Program-made: the position numbers and the translations under genes
Shown: piece by piece, positions 42,301 to 54,540 of the stretch
Layout of the letters: each line of letters begins with the position of its first letter
How positions within the stretch are numbered: position 1 is the stretch's first letter
Source of the DNA: Hybos culiciformis
Taxonomy: Eukaryota > Arthropoda > Insecta > Diptera > Hybotidae
Direction of reading: 5' to 3'
DNA length: 64,000 bases
NCBI GenBank assembly: GCA_964007475.1
Contig: OZ023274.1
Span: 11,495,376 to 11,559,375, forward strand
Notes under the pieces: model-generated
Told to the model about the DNA's origin: nothing
What the model saw: only the letters and a program-made list of their open reading frames with translations
The model's database searches: none

Positions 42301-45300
42301 TAACTGAAAAAAAATATTTTTGTTTTTAACCTATTTTTCTGAGTAACTTTTCCAATTTTGTTTTTATCTCTAGATAGGTAGGTGTCTTCCATAATTAGGT
42401 ATTTATTATTTTAATGAACATAAATAAACATTTAATTTAAAAATTGTAAACATATAAATGTCACATGTTGTAGACTGAACAGTATAGCAAATAAAAATGA
42501 CCGAGGAAAATTCATTCTAATATTCAGATTATTAGTAAAGTAAAGTATTTTGCTGCATAAGATATTTTTAACTTAAATTCAATCAGAAAGCTTTAAAAAT
42601 TGCAAAATCTACATAAAAACATAAAAATTCGCCGTAACTTAAACCTATATCATATTTTATTTATTAGGGTGACAGAAATATATGAGAAAAAAAATTAACA
42701 ATCAAATATGCTTAGAAATATAACTTTTGAGGCAAATAAAGTATAAGGTTGCTTGCGAGCTTTTTTTTGTTTTAAGGTATGTATTTAGAAGCACTGCCTA
42801 CATAATTTTTCAATTAACTTTATTATTTTATTAATAAACAGATTTCGAAATTTTAAATTTTCTTGTTTTTTTTTTTCAAGTATATTTTAGAAATTTATCT
42901 TAGAAAATTTGTATTACAAGGCTCCCTCATTTAATAACTAATAATTTCAGGAGGGCGCTTTAATCTTAAGATCAGAACATATAATGTCGTCCTACCTGTC
43001 AAGTAGGAACATATATATTAAATTTTAAAAGGAATACACATTTCTTAATAATATTGGCTTGATATAAAAACAGAATTATTTAAAGAAAATTCTGGTAAAT
43101 TTTTCTTTTATTTTTTTTTTTTTGTTATTTGTTTCTTAAACTTTTTTTTTCACATTATTGATCTTATATAATTTTTCGAGAATTTTTTTTTTACCAATTT
43201 ATTAAATGCAATTGCGTTTCGATAAAAATGTTCTTTTTTTTTTTATATTTCATAACGATATGAAATTTAAGGTATAATATAAAATAAAAGAAAATTGAAA
43301 ATTGCGCCTCATATTTAGGGTACATAAACAACAAATTTTTTATTTCTTTCTTTTCTGTATAATAATATATACAATATATACAAAAATAACCTATTCTACA
43401 AATCTAATTCCCTATAAAAATTTCTCCTAAATTTTCTGTTTCCAAAATTTGTTTTCTTTAAAAAAGAAAAGGGAGAAAATTCATTATTTTCTCGGTATAT
43501 TTTATTTAGTATTAATTTTCAACCCTTTCCAAATAAAATAATGCATATTTAAGCTTTTCCACGTGTGTTTACTATATTAGAAGCGTGTGGAATTAAGCTT
43601 TTAACAACTATATGTATTATAGTGTATACATAAATATAGTTAGTATAATATTTTGTAGTATGTATACAGCATTTTATATAAATTCAAAATTTTTTTATGA
43701 AAAAGTAAACTTTTAATCGGAAGAATTATAACAATTGGATGCGGTTTGAAGAGATTTTTATCAATCTACGACGACGGACGTGTATTCTGTTTAGATTAGT
43801 GCTCACATTGATACTATCACTGCCCTAATTTTGAAATTCAATTTGATCTTCAATCTATGTTTGTTTAGTTATGTATATGAGTCTACTTTCAGGTTTTTCT
43901 GACTTTTGTATCTCTTGATTGTTTTTATATACATTTTTCATCACTTACATAATTCCAAAATTAATCTTGTGAATATTCTTGCCAGAATTGAAATTTTCTG
44001 CTATGAAAAACAATTATATCTTTAAGATCAAAGATTGTTGGAAGAGTAAAAACTTAGGCTAGTCTTTTTATATGTTAAAAGGTTACTATTTACTTAATTG
44101 GTAATTTAATTGCATGCTATCAAACGTGTATTTTTTATTTTGTTTTTTAGCTTTTTAATTAGGAAAGCTTTCATAAAATTGTGATTTTTTTTATGTTAGA
44201 TATTTTCAAATTACTATATGACGATATACCGCGCAACATTTTTATCAGTGACGTAATAGAAAATTTATGGCGTCACGACATGCGCTTTTAATTTTCCAGC
44301 ATTTTCTTCGGTTTAATTTTGATAATACAAATAATTTCATGATATTATTAAATATATATGTATATATAGATTTTTTCGGTATAATAATGGCACAAAAAAA
44401 GCTCAATTCATTTTTAATTTTGAATGTTATACATACGATGCACAAACGTAGTTTAAAATAATTCCAACTACGTCTTATTTTTTTCATTTTATTTTGTTTT
44501 TTTGTTTTTTTTAATTTTCCATTAAAATGAAATTTCGCGTACACCAGAAAGTTCTTTTTTATTTTTGTTAGTAGTTCTTATTTTATAATTTGTGAACATA
44601 CTGAATTGTGAAATTATTTTCCATATTGGGTTTTTCCAATTCATAGATATTAATTTTTTTTTGATATTATTTTGTCCAGATTTACGCCAATTATATAAAT
44701 TTGTATAATTTGTTTCTTGATAGGATGTTTTAAAACCTACAGTTTCCCCGAAACTACAAAAGAAATATAAATCAAATACTCAAACCCATTAACAGTTTTA
44801 AAAGAAGGTATGTATCTCACAGATAGTATCTTAACTTGAATATCTTTTTATAGTAATATTAATTAATATTGAGTAAATTATATTTTCATCTAAAAATATT
44901 TTCATCTATCGTAATTCAATTTGTTCCAAACAAGTAACTTTATTTTGACGTAATGAGGGCTAACATAGGTTCTACTACAATGCAAAAACAAAAAAAAAAA
45001 TTTTTTTATTCATTACATGTTGATATCTTAAAATGCATGACAGTGACGTCGAACCTATATAGATTTTTTTTTCTCGAGATTCGTAAAAAAAAAAAGAATG
45101 AAATATAAAATAGTAGAAAAAGCAACGAACATTGAATATTTTGTTTATAATTGAAGAAGCTTTTGCATAGGTTCAAAGTATTTTTAATAAAAATAATGTT
45201 TTCAATGTGAAAATTTATTTTTTACTTCAAGAACAGTTGATTTTTGTGAAAAAAAAAAAATAATAACAACAAAAAAAGATATCGTCGCAACATATCTTAA

Positions 45301-45744
45301 ATCATATGTTTAAATTTTTGGTCAATCAATAATAAATGTTGTACATGCAAAAAAAAAAGATAAATAATTAAAAAAAAAATAATAACAAATAGAAGCTTAA
45401 AGATAAAAATGTGAATTTGATATAAAAAAAAAAAATTTTTCTTTTTCGGAAAATGAAAAAAATCAATAAAAAAATTATTAATTATTTTAAAACTAAAAGT
45501 AATAGAAAATCAATTGCTACAAATAATAATAATAAAAATAATGTGAGTAGCAAAAATAAATTTAATTTTTTTTTTTTAAATTTTATATTATTTTTAATTT
45601 AAGAATAATGTATAATTTATATATTTTACATAATCATATAAAATGTAAATAAAGTTTAACGACAACACGGGCTTAAACACTTGTGTTATATATTTAATCA
45701 GGTATAGAATGAAAATGGCGCCAATTTATTACATAACTAATTTA

Positions 45745-45751
<7 letters not shown>

Positions 45752-45791
<40 letters not shown>

Positions 45792-45794
45792 TAT
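45752..45794. repeat. (AT)n microsatellite
   Basis: A run of AT units with one ATAC interruption near 45785, directly preceded by a poly(A) tract. Confidence 0.9.
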
Positions 45795-46444
45795 AAAAAT
45801 TATTTTGTTATATAAAAAAAATAAAATAAAAATAACGACATAATATTAAATTAGTTGATGATAAATAATTGAAAAAAATCAGAAAATTATGATATTCTAC
45901 GTCTTATCAAAAACGTAGTTATTCTCAGGAATTTTATTTATTTTTTTTTATTTTCTTTGAAGAATATCCTGGAAATTTTTTTGTTGTCATTAAGTTTTTA
46001 ATAACGTTGAACTCCGCAATTTTTTGTGTGTTCTTTTTTTTTTGTAATGGAAACATCTAGAATAAAATCTAAATATACGTAGGTAGGTATATGGATTTTT
46101 TTTTTTAAAGAAGATAATAATGAATGTGTAAAATTTATGTAAGTTATAAATGTATATATGATACAGAAAATATTTGTATAGACATAGAGTAATATAAATT
46201 GAAGTTTTTCTTGCTGAATAGATAGATAGTTATGTGAATACAGATGATGTCGGAAAAGTTAAACAATTTAATAGTTTCGATGGGAGGCTTTAACATTTTA
46301 GCATTGATCGAAATTAATAATTACGCCTATTAAAAATTAAAATCCAAAAATTCGTGTTTAAAAATATTTTATTCCTTAAAAAACGAAAAAATAGATTTTT
46401 AAGTAATAAGTTTTCTAAAATTTTAAGAACTTATATTAATCATT

Positions 46445-46552
46445 TGACCGGAGGTATCATTTCGAAACGAAATATGGCTGGGGCGCCCTCACCTTTTTAA
46501 GATTTTCATGCAGAGTGTCACCATTTCATCAGAGTCTGGCTATTCCGTAACG
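46445..46552. other. GC-richer island of unknown nature
   Basis: This block, containing GGGGCGCCCTC near 46480-46490, is far less A+T-rich than its surroundings, and moderately complex sequence continues to about 46870. Open frames through it are short and stop at about 46500 on the + strand. There are no inverted ends or internal Pol III boxes. It may be a conserved non-coding element or an old transposon fragment. Confidence 0.3.
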
Positions 46553-46560
46553 ATATTTTT

Positions 46561-49500
46561 TATTTTATTAGTAATTTAAAAAAAAAATAGTTTTTAATAA
46601 ATTATGTAAAATAAGAATGAATGTAGTATTATAATTATTAATTTAATATAAGTTCATTTCATATATCTGAGCATCCTTATTTCTTAGATATTTTTGGAAT
46701 TTTTTTGCGACATTATATTGAAAAGATTCAGAGCGTCAATGCACTTTGAATTCTCTCATTTAACTAGTTTTACTGTATTCGAATTCGATTTCTAAGCTTG
46801 ATTTGAAATCCTTCTTCCATGTGTATAGTTCTTCTTTCATCTCTAAATCGAAATTTTTCCAATTAATTATTAGGTCAAATTATTATAGAGAACGCACTTT
46901 ATTCATATATTTATATTAAACCTACACAAAGAATAAAATAACATCCTTATCAAAATTATTGTACATATTTTTTTTTTCTCGATAATAATGCGTAAAAGAA
47001 AGTTTTTCGTAATTATAATTTGATATTAATTTGATATTAAAACTAAGTATTATTAAAATAAAATAGAAAATAAAAAAAAATTGTAACCATAACAAATAAA
47101 TTGAAATTTAAAACCTTTTCATTTTCTTTTATTTTTAATTGTTAATTGTTAAGAATTCTAATAAAGAATCATATAATCGATTTATTATTGAAACATATAT
47201 AGTACGTACATACATATAATCGATTTATTAACATTAAATATAAATTTATATTTTATTTATCATTCAGAAAAAAAAAATTATTTTTGTTTATTTTTCTTTG
47301 AAGTATTTTTTACATAAATTCTTCTTTTCGTATAAACAAATTTTTTTTTTTTAACAATTAGGCGGCAATACATAAAATTAAATGCATTTATTATTATTAT
47401 TATTTTATTTTATTTATTTCTTCAAATTATTTGTGATAATGAGAGTTCCCAAGAATTGAGGAAATACAATTTTTTTATTTTTATTTTTTTCGAAGAAAAT
47501 GAAAACAATATTAAATTTAGATAAATTATTATCTTATCAAAATTTTTAAGAAAAACACAAAAAAATATCTGTCAAAATCCAATTTTAATAATATTTGAAA
47601 TAATTAAGGTTGTATCTACTATTTTGATATAGAATTTTTTAATCTTTTAATGCTTGATTACATTTAATATTGTAATATGAAAAAGGTTTGGACTGGAGCC
47701 AAAATAAAATAAAGGGTTTGCTTATTAATTGTTTTGAACATGATTGCGACAATTATAAGGTTAACTACGATTAGATATATTCGATTTAATTTTAAATTTT
47801 AATTTTGAGTATACATTTCTCACTTAAGGCTGAGTAGCTTCTATAGACCTTAATTTATATAATAATTATCAATATAATTAAATTTCAAATTTTAAAATTA
47901 AAGTAAATTTCTTCAAAATTCTTTAGATTTACATAATTTTCATATTAATCTCATTTCAATTCCAATATCCCTCTTGTAGTTTTTGCTGCTGCTGAGTTAT
48001 AAAAAAAATTTGTTTAAGACTTTCTTTAAATTTTCAACATTACCAGTATTGATATATTTTCTATTCATTTCTTGACAGCAGTGTGAACTTCTTATGTTAA
48101 AATTGTACAATTTATATAAAAAGAAGTTGTTTGTTCGCAACTAATCACGGGTTTCTTTCCTGGTAAGGCGCAAAAGATTAGTTTGTATATAAATTTAAAA
48201 ATGAAACATAAATGATTTTATTTTTTTTTTTCACATTAAAAGAAAACAAAAAGTTATTATTTCACAAAAGGCTAACCATGACGCCGCGCCGTATTTAAAT
48301 TTCATTTAGAAAATGTGTTAAAAAGTGAAAAAATTAAAATATGTTTTTTTTCTTTTCAGAAACTTCAGTAAATTAAAAAATAAATAAAAATTACCAGTTC
48401 ATTTGATCGTGCAAACATATTTTTTTTTTTTAATTTTTTTTTTATTTAATCTTTGTCTTAATAAAAATATTACTTTTTTGTTTCTTTGATGTTTCATCAA
48501 ATTTCCATACTTGAAATATTTTTATATTTTTTTTTAATATAATAATAAAACAAAATAACAAAAAAAAGAAACAGCGCTTCAAAATGGAATATTGCTACAA
48601 ATTCCTTAAGTTTACAAAAAAAAATAATAAAAAATAAAAATAAAAAACAAAAATAAAAATATGTACATTATTATGAATATACAATTTCCGTTTTGCATTA
48701 CAAATAAAAAGAAACCAACAACAACAACAGAAAAGAAAAATGTTTAACATAAATATTTTTATGGGTTTTTAAGTAAAAATCACTTGAAATTACTTTGCGC
48801 CCTACGCTCTCATTCATAAATAATAAAAGTAAATTCCGTTGTCCACACACAAATAACTCATAAAAATCATAATTTTTATCATTTTGATTTTTTTCGTTTT
48901 TTTTTTTTTTTTCTTTAAATGAATTGAAATAATGTTTAAATAAATTCAGATACAATTTTCAACATTAATACTTTAATATTTTAAAATATGTTTTTTTTTT
49001 TAGGTTCGAATAGATCTAAATTTTTGTATCTTATCTGTTGATTTCTTTCAGTTTATTTACGCGACATAGTGCTGACAAGTCTGCATTTTGTTTTTATTTA
49101 ATGCACATTTTTAATTGAATAAAAAAATTGAAATATATTAAATATTAGGAACAGACTTAGCCAGATTTTTGTTGATCAAGTAAGACACAAACTTAAAATA
49201 AGATTGCAATATCGTTTAAAATCACAAGATAATATCAAAAAGATCTACCATTCGATTGTCCTTTCCGCGAACCCCTGCGAGTATTCAAGTTTTCAAAATA
49301 CAAATTTTAACATTAAACCTTTACTTAAATTATAACATAATTACTTAATATTAAGTAGGTAATTAAAAACTAATAAATTATATTAAAAAAAATAAATAAA
49401 TTCAGTCGTAGGTAGCTGTAAAGTTAAATATAGAATAATATTAAAAATATAACTATTTTAAGGTAACAATTCTAAATTTATTTTGACAATATTTTTCATT

Positions 49501-50829
49501 TCATTTGCGGGTCCATTCATCCATATATACGTACGTATACTAAATAAAAGATATTTTTGATTGTTTTTTGAATGTGCAGTCAAAATCTTTGCCAACAACA
49601 CTATCTTGGACATTTTTTTATATATGAAAGCGAGGCAAAAATATAATATAAATAATATTTTATATATATTAAACTGAATAAAAAGATTCAAATTTCAAAA
49701 CACAGACATTAAATTTTTATTATTATTATTTTTTTTTATTTTTTTTTTTGAAACCAATATGTACGTAGCATAATTTTTTTTCTTTTGTTTGAAAACGAAA
49801 AAAAAAAAAGAAGAAGATATTAATATCTTTTTTATTTCTCCAGACTCCTTAAAGCCAACATTCCGCACATCAGATATTCTTCTTCAGATATTCATACGTT
49901 TTCTTTCAATTTGTTTTTATTTCTTTTTTTCTGTATTTTTGTATTTGTGCAGACTGTTTAATAAAATGAAATCAACTAAGAAAAACTTCAAAAAAAAAAG
50001 AAGATAACAATCAAAATAAACAAAAATTCACTGGAAATCAGATAAAAAAGCGTACTCGAAAAAAGATAAGAATAAAACAAATAATAAAATAAAAATTATT
50101 AAAATAAAAATAAAAAAACTAAATTCCGCGCAAAAAGACCACAACCAAATTTACAAGAATTTTTTTTTATAAATCATAGATTAGGTTTTTGTTTTTTTTT
50201 TTTTTTGTTTTCAAATTAATCTGAATTGCATTTTTGACTTTAATTAGATTCAATATTTTTTTTTGTAATTCATTTAGTTATGGATTTTTTTTTTCTAGTT
50301 TTATTTTTTCTAGAAATCTATAAATTGGCCAGTATGGGTCATAGCTTAGTAGAACATACGTAATTATGTACTAATTTCGAAAGGCGACGTCAGCCTGTAT
50401 TCACATTAATATTTCTTTTTCTCGGTTGCTAATTTTGTGATATTAAAAAATGATGGGTTGATTCCTTAGACTTATATAGTAAGATAACAAGTTCATTGGT
50501 TGATTCTTTAACCCCTTTTTAGGGTTTTCATTTGGGTTAAATTTATGTCAGATTTACATATTCTTCGAACATTTTAATGCTAAATTAAAATTCTGTAATG
50601 TATAAAAATGACAACTACTAAATAAAAATTTCACTTTTGGAAAATGGAAAAGCTTTCACATTTTTCATTTTATTAAAATTATACAACAAAAAAAAAAGAA
50701 GAAGAAAATTAATTAATTAAGAAATGATTTTCGGAAACAATCATTAAAATGTCAAAAAATAAAAAATAAAAAAAAATTTCTTTTGAGACAAAAATTTTCA
50801 ATTTCTTGTTTTTATAATGTAAAAATTTC
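46561..50829. other. Non-coding A+T-rich stretch, no gene seen
   Basis: Only short low-complexity open frames are present. Small GC-richer spots occur at 48270-48295 and 49251-49290, without associated frames, splice pairs or repeats. Confidence 0.6.
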
Positions 50830-51393
50830 TTGTATTTTAATAATAAATTCAATCTTATGTTTATTCCCGAGGTTATTCCCATATATTTATTTATTTATTT
50901 TTTTTTAGTTTATTTATTTATTTTTTTTGGTACAAATAAGTTCCTCATTCTTAATTTCGAAAAAAAAAATTATATATATTTGTTGGTGTGCATTTTTTTT
51001 TATATGTTCACCATAGCATTAAAACACTATATGTATGTAAAACTGAAAATAAAGAAGTTCACAGACTCCAAGAAAGTGAAGAAGAAGAAGAAGAAAAAAA
51101 TTGCATTCCAATTTATTTGCCTTGGGTGCATTTTTGCTTCTTCTTCTTATGACTTCGTTTTTATTTATTTTTATTTTTTTTATCTTTTTTTTTTTTATAT
51201 TATTTATTTCTTGTGGTGCACTACGTATAAAAGAAATAAAAAAAAAATTACGAGGTGCATTCAACAATTTTCACATGATATATTTAATCATTCTCTCAAT
51301 ATAAGGTTTATACTTTTCTTTAAATATAATTTTTCTATCTCTATGTTAAAAAAAAATAAAATTCTCATAACTTATAATTTTCTAAGTGACTGA
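50830..51393 (+). other. Longest open frame, 187 codons, probably not a gene
   Basis: This is an uninterrupted ATG-to-stop frame of 187 residues, about twice as long as any other here. Its content is dominated by Phe, Ile, Tyr, Leu, Lys and Asn. Three hydrophobic blocks (roughly residues 15-35, 48-63 and 96-130) look like membrane segments but are encoded by T-rich runs. A Lys-rich linker around residues 74-92 comes from a GAA/AAG trinucleotide run. Open frames also exist over the same DNA on the - strand (51019-51267) and in another + frame (51101-51304), as expected when A and T runs remove stops from all frames. I recognise no family. A rapidly evolving membrane protein cannot be excluded, but composition explains most of what is seen. 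Confidence 0.15.
51080..51149. repeat. AAG/CTT inverted repeat (hairpin)
   Basis: A GAA/AAG run followed by A-rich sequence ending in TGCA (about 51080-51105) faces TGCA, T-rich sequence and a CTTCTTCTTCTT run (51127-51149). The two arms can pair over about 22 bases with a small internal mismatch, around a loop of roughly 21 bases. It lies within the 187-codon open frame. Confidence 0.6.
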
Positions 51394-52331
51394 ATTAAGT
51401 TTTTCTTTAATTTTTTTTTTTAATACAATTATATTTTATTTTTTTTAATATTTTCTTGTAATTCTTAAGTTACCTAAGCTCTCTATCCTAAATATATGAA
51501 CTTATATGTCTATATTTATATATAGCTAAAAGTTAATGCAATATAATTTAAATAGAAAAAATATAATAATACTAAAAGAAATACATGTACATAGTACATT
51601 AAAAAATGTATCTTATGTAGCTCTTCTTTCATTTCTCATCATTACATATATTGAAAAAAAAAAAATAAAATAAAATTCCCGCCAAAGTAAAAGTACAGTC
51701 ATTCCCTTAGTTTTTACTATCATTTGTATATTATAGAAAAAAAAAAAAATTTTTTTTTATTTTTTTAAATAAAAACTATAATAATCTAAAAATAGATTTT
51801 TTTTTTTTCGTATGAACCTAAAAAGTCTATTTTAGTGAAAAAATAAATCTTTTTTTTTTTTCCATTTTCTTTCATTCCATTACAAAATTTTTTTTACAGA
51901 ATATAAGATATTGTAAAATAAGAATGGCTTGAAAAAAAAAGAAAAAAAACAAAATAATGTTTAGGAAAGCATATTACAACATTATTTTTTCAAAGCAACA
52001 TAACAACAACAACAAAACAGAAAAAATACTAAACATTATTTTTACAGACACTCTGTATTAAATTATGCTGATGCGCGTCTTTCTCTATTTTTTTTTTTTT
52101 TTTTGAAATTTTATAGTTACATATATGTACATATGTATGTATATTTTAAGAGTTTTGTATTATAGAATTGATGGAATATAAGTATAGTACCTATGTAAAT
52201 TTAATGTAGAAGATATTTGGTTTTTATTATTTTTCAAAACAATAATTACGTTTTAACCGTTAATAATTTTATTTTTTAAAAATGTTTGAATAATCTCGAT
52301 CATTTATTTAAAAAATTTATGTAATAATTGT
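51394..52331. other. Non-coding A+T-rich stretch, no gene seen
   Basis: Poly(A) and poly(T) runs and short TACATA tracts only. Confidence 0.65.
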
Positions 52332-52430
52332 TTAAGAGGACTTGGTACCAGTTTGGATTTTTTGTCTCTAAAACTGCTTTCCAAAAAAAATTTGGGACAA
52401 AAAATTCAAACTGGTACCAAGTCCCCTTAA
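52332..52430. mobile_element. Miniature inverted-repeat element flanked by TTAA
   Basis: The sequence between TTAA at 52332-52335 and TTAA at 52427-52430 is almost entirely one inverted repeat. The left arm starts at 52336 with GAGGACTTGGTACCAGTTTG. The right arm, read in reverse complement from 52426, starts GGGGACTTGGTACCAGTTTG. The two agree at 30 of 33 positions, and the loop is only about 25 bases. A TTAA target duplication is the hallmark of piggyBac-superfamily transposons, so this looks like a miniature non-autonomous relative without an open frame. An alternative is a foldback or hairpin-RNA locus whose TTAA borders arose by chance in A+T-rich DNA. Confidence 0.7.
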
Positions 52431-54480
52431 TATTAATTTACAGTATAAAACCTACAATCTTTATTTAATATTTTTTTGGATTTTTTATTATTCCGAATAA
52501 ATGTTTGAATAAAAATAAGTTAAATTTAAAATTTTTAAGTCAATTTAGAAAGCTAAAAGTCCTTAGTTAAAAACTTTTATAATTTTGCAAGAAATTCTTT
52601 GAGAAAACGCAATCAAAATTTTCGAAAAGTTTAACATTTTGTGTAAGTAAACTTTTTTTTATTGGAAATTAATGTTAATTTAACAGAATATGCTGTAAAA
52701 TAGCTTGTGACTTCAAAAATTGAATAATTCAAAAATCCTTTGCTGGTTTTTTTTTCATCTTCAAATGCTTTTCTTTTAATACACATTTAAAAATTAGATT
52801 TTAGTGGTAATCTATTCGTGTAGACAAAAAACTGTATAATCTACAAAATTTCCTATTATTGGTTCCAGAATAAAATATCTATATAGATAGATTTTCGAAT
52901 CTTTGAGCGGTAATTTTTTATTAAATATCTTTTTTTTTTTTCTTAATTTTTATATTAAAATTTAATTTCATCAAAAAATTTAAATCTTGTTTTATTTTTG
53001 TCAATCCTACATACAATATTTTATTTTATACACATAAGTAGGTATATATGTTCTTTGTATCTTTTTGTTAAAACATTATTGTAGATATCATTTTTTTTTT
53101 TCTTTTTTTATTTTCAAATGAATCAAAAATTAACTAATTTTGAATATTATAAGTGCCTATTCGAAATCAAAAAAAAAAATATATAAATTTAAATTTTTAT
53201 GATTAATCTGAAAGAGAAAAAAAAAAAATAAATAAATAAAAATAAAAAATAAACAGAATTTATAGAAAAAAAAGCCTAAGTTTTTCGTCATTGAAAAATA
53301 TTTTCATGGGAAAATCTATTTTTTTTTTTTTATTTTAATTTTGTTTTGGTTTGAGTTTTTAAATTTCATCATAATAATATTTTCCTCTGCTAAAGTATAT
53401 AAAAAAAAATAATATGTTATGAGCTTCTTCTTCTTCTTTCTTGCATAGTGAGTTACACAGAATTATTTTTCATTTTTTTTTTTATATGAAAAACGTAAAC
53501 AAAAACCATATCAGAAAAAAAAATTAAAAATAATAATAATAATAAAAACAAATTTGTGACGTTATTTCTTTTAGCTTTGTTTTTGTTGTGTATAGGTATA
53601 TTTTGTTGGCCTCTTTTATAATTTCTATATAATCATTATTTTATTTACATTTTTTTTTTTTTTAATTTTTCATAAGAAAAAAAAAACATAAAAATAAATC
53701 CACAAAATAAATATACTTGAAACTAAAAACACTACACTACTACACCAAACGAAATTCCCCATTTATACCCCCCCGAACAATCAATCTTTTCCTATAACCC
53801 AAAAAGTATCTAAAACAGAATAAAAACAAAAAAAATCATTGAAAAAAAATTCAAAACAAACAAACACAATCATAATAAATTTCAAAACAAATCATATACC
53901 CTCTTTAAAATTAAAAAAAATAAAAAATTTCGGTCAAATAACACGAAAAATCGATTTCCCGCTTTTTTCTTTTTTCATTTATTTTTTAATAAAAAATGTA
54001 AAATAACGTAAATTTACACGAAGAAAAAATTGGGGAGTTTTTCGGGTAGTTGGTTTGTATGGAATTTATTTTATTTTGAACCGAAGTAGAGGAGAAAAAT
54101 CCCAAATTATATATTAAGAGTTGAATTTTCGGTCTTTATATTTGTGTGCGTATCAATTGTAAAAAAAGAAGCAAAATCAAAATAAAAAAAAAGAGACAAG
54201 AATTATGAAATGAAATACGAAAATTAAAAAAAGGAAATTTTTTTTACAAAAATTTCCTTCAACTGAAAAGAAAAAATTTTATACACTCTACACACACTGG
54301 TTCAAAAAACAATTGGTTTTTGAAGTGGGGATATATAAAATTTATATAAAAATCAAGCAAATAAACACATTGAAAAATCAAAACATAAAATTTTTTTAAT
54401 GAATTTTCCATAGTAAATTAAAAATTTTTAGTTTTTTGGTGGGGGAAATACAAAAAAGCAAATGAAAAATTCCAAAAATT
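52431..54480. other. Non-coding stretch, A-rich on the + strand from about 53.7 kb
   Basis: No open frame of interest is present. From about 53,650 onward the + strand becomes markedly A-rich with occasional C runs (CCCCCCC near 53768), a change in strand composition that precedes the candidate leader. No clear core promoter element was identified in this part. Confidence 0.55.
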
Positions 54481-54504
54481 TTACTCTTAATTTGTAACTC
54501 AGAG

Positions 54505-54540
54505 TGTTAAGACGTGTGTCATTTTGGCGCGCACTGAGTT
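54505..54540 (+). promoter_or_regulatory. Candidate promoter-proximal CpG island with E2F-like site
   Basis: Within strongly A+T-rich sequence this short island contains GACGTG and, at 54523-54530, TTTGGCGC, an exact match to the E2F/DP consensus TTTSSCGC. A second island, with TTCGCGCGCTTTAGCG, lies about 250 bases downstream (54779-54794). CpG-containing islands of this kind are often seen near fly transcription starts. No convincing TATA box, or initiator with correctly spaced downstream element, was found, so promoter status is inferred only from position upstream of the candidate first exon. Confidence 0.25.

Larger units (their letters stand above)
37551..46440. other. Mostly non-coding A+T-rich stretch
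   Basis: No gene is supported. An ACTAT repeat lies at 39341-39382, an (AT)n tract at 45752-45794, and GC-richer patches at 38400-38500, 42952-43008 and 43740-43810. The open frames at 44245-44544 (- strand, 99 codons) and 44267-44461 (+ strand, 64 codons) overlap each other on opposite strands and show no domain. Confidence 0.6.

Noticed and set aside
44245..44544. 99-codon - strand open frame with an overlapping 64-codon + strand frame
   Set aside because: Frames overlap on both strands, are rich in Lys/Ile/Asn/Phe, have no domain, and are within what stop-poor A/T runs produce.
49789..50007. 72-codon + strand frame with a hydrophobic middle
   Set aside because: The hydrophobic segment is coded by T-rich runs and the ends by poly(A); this is a compositional artefact.
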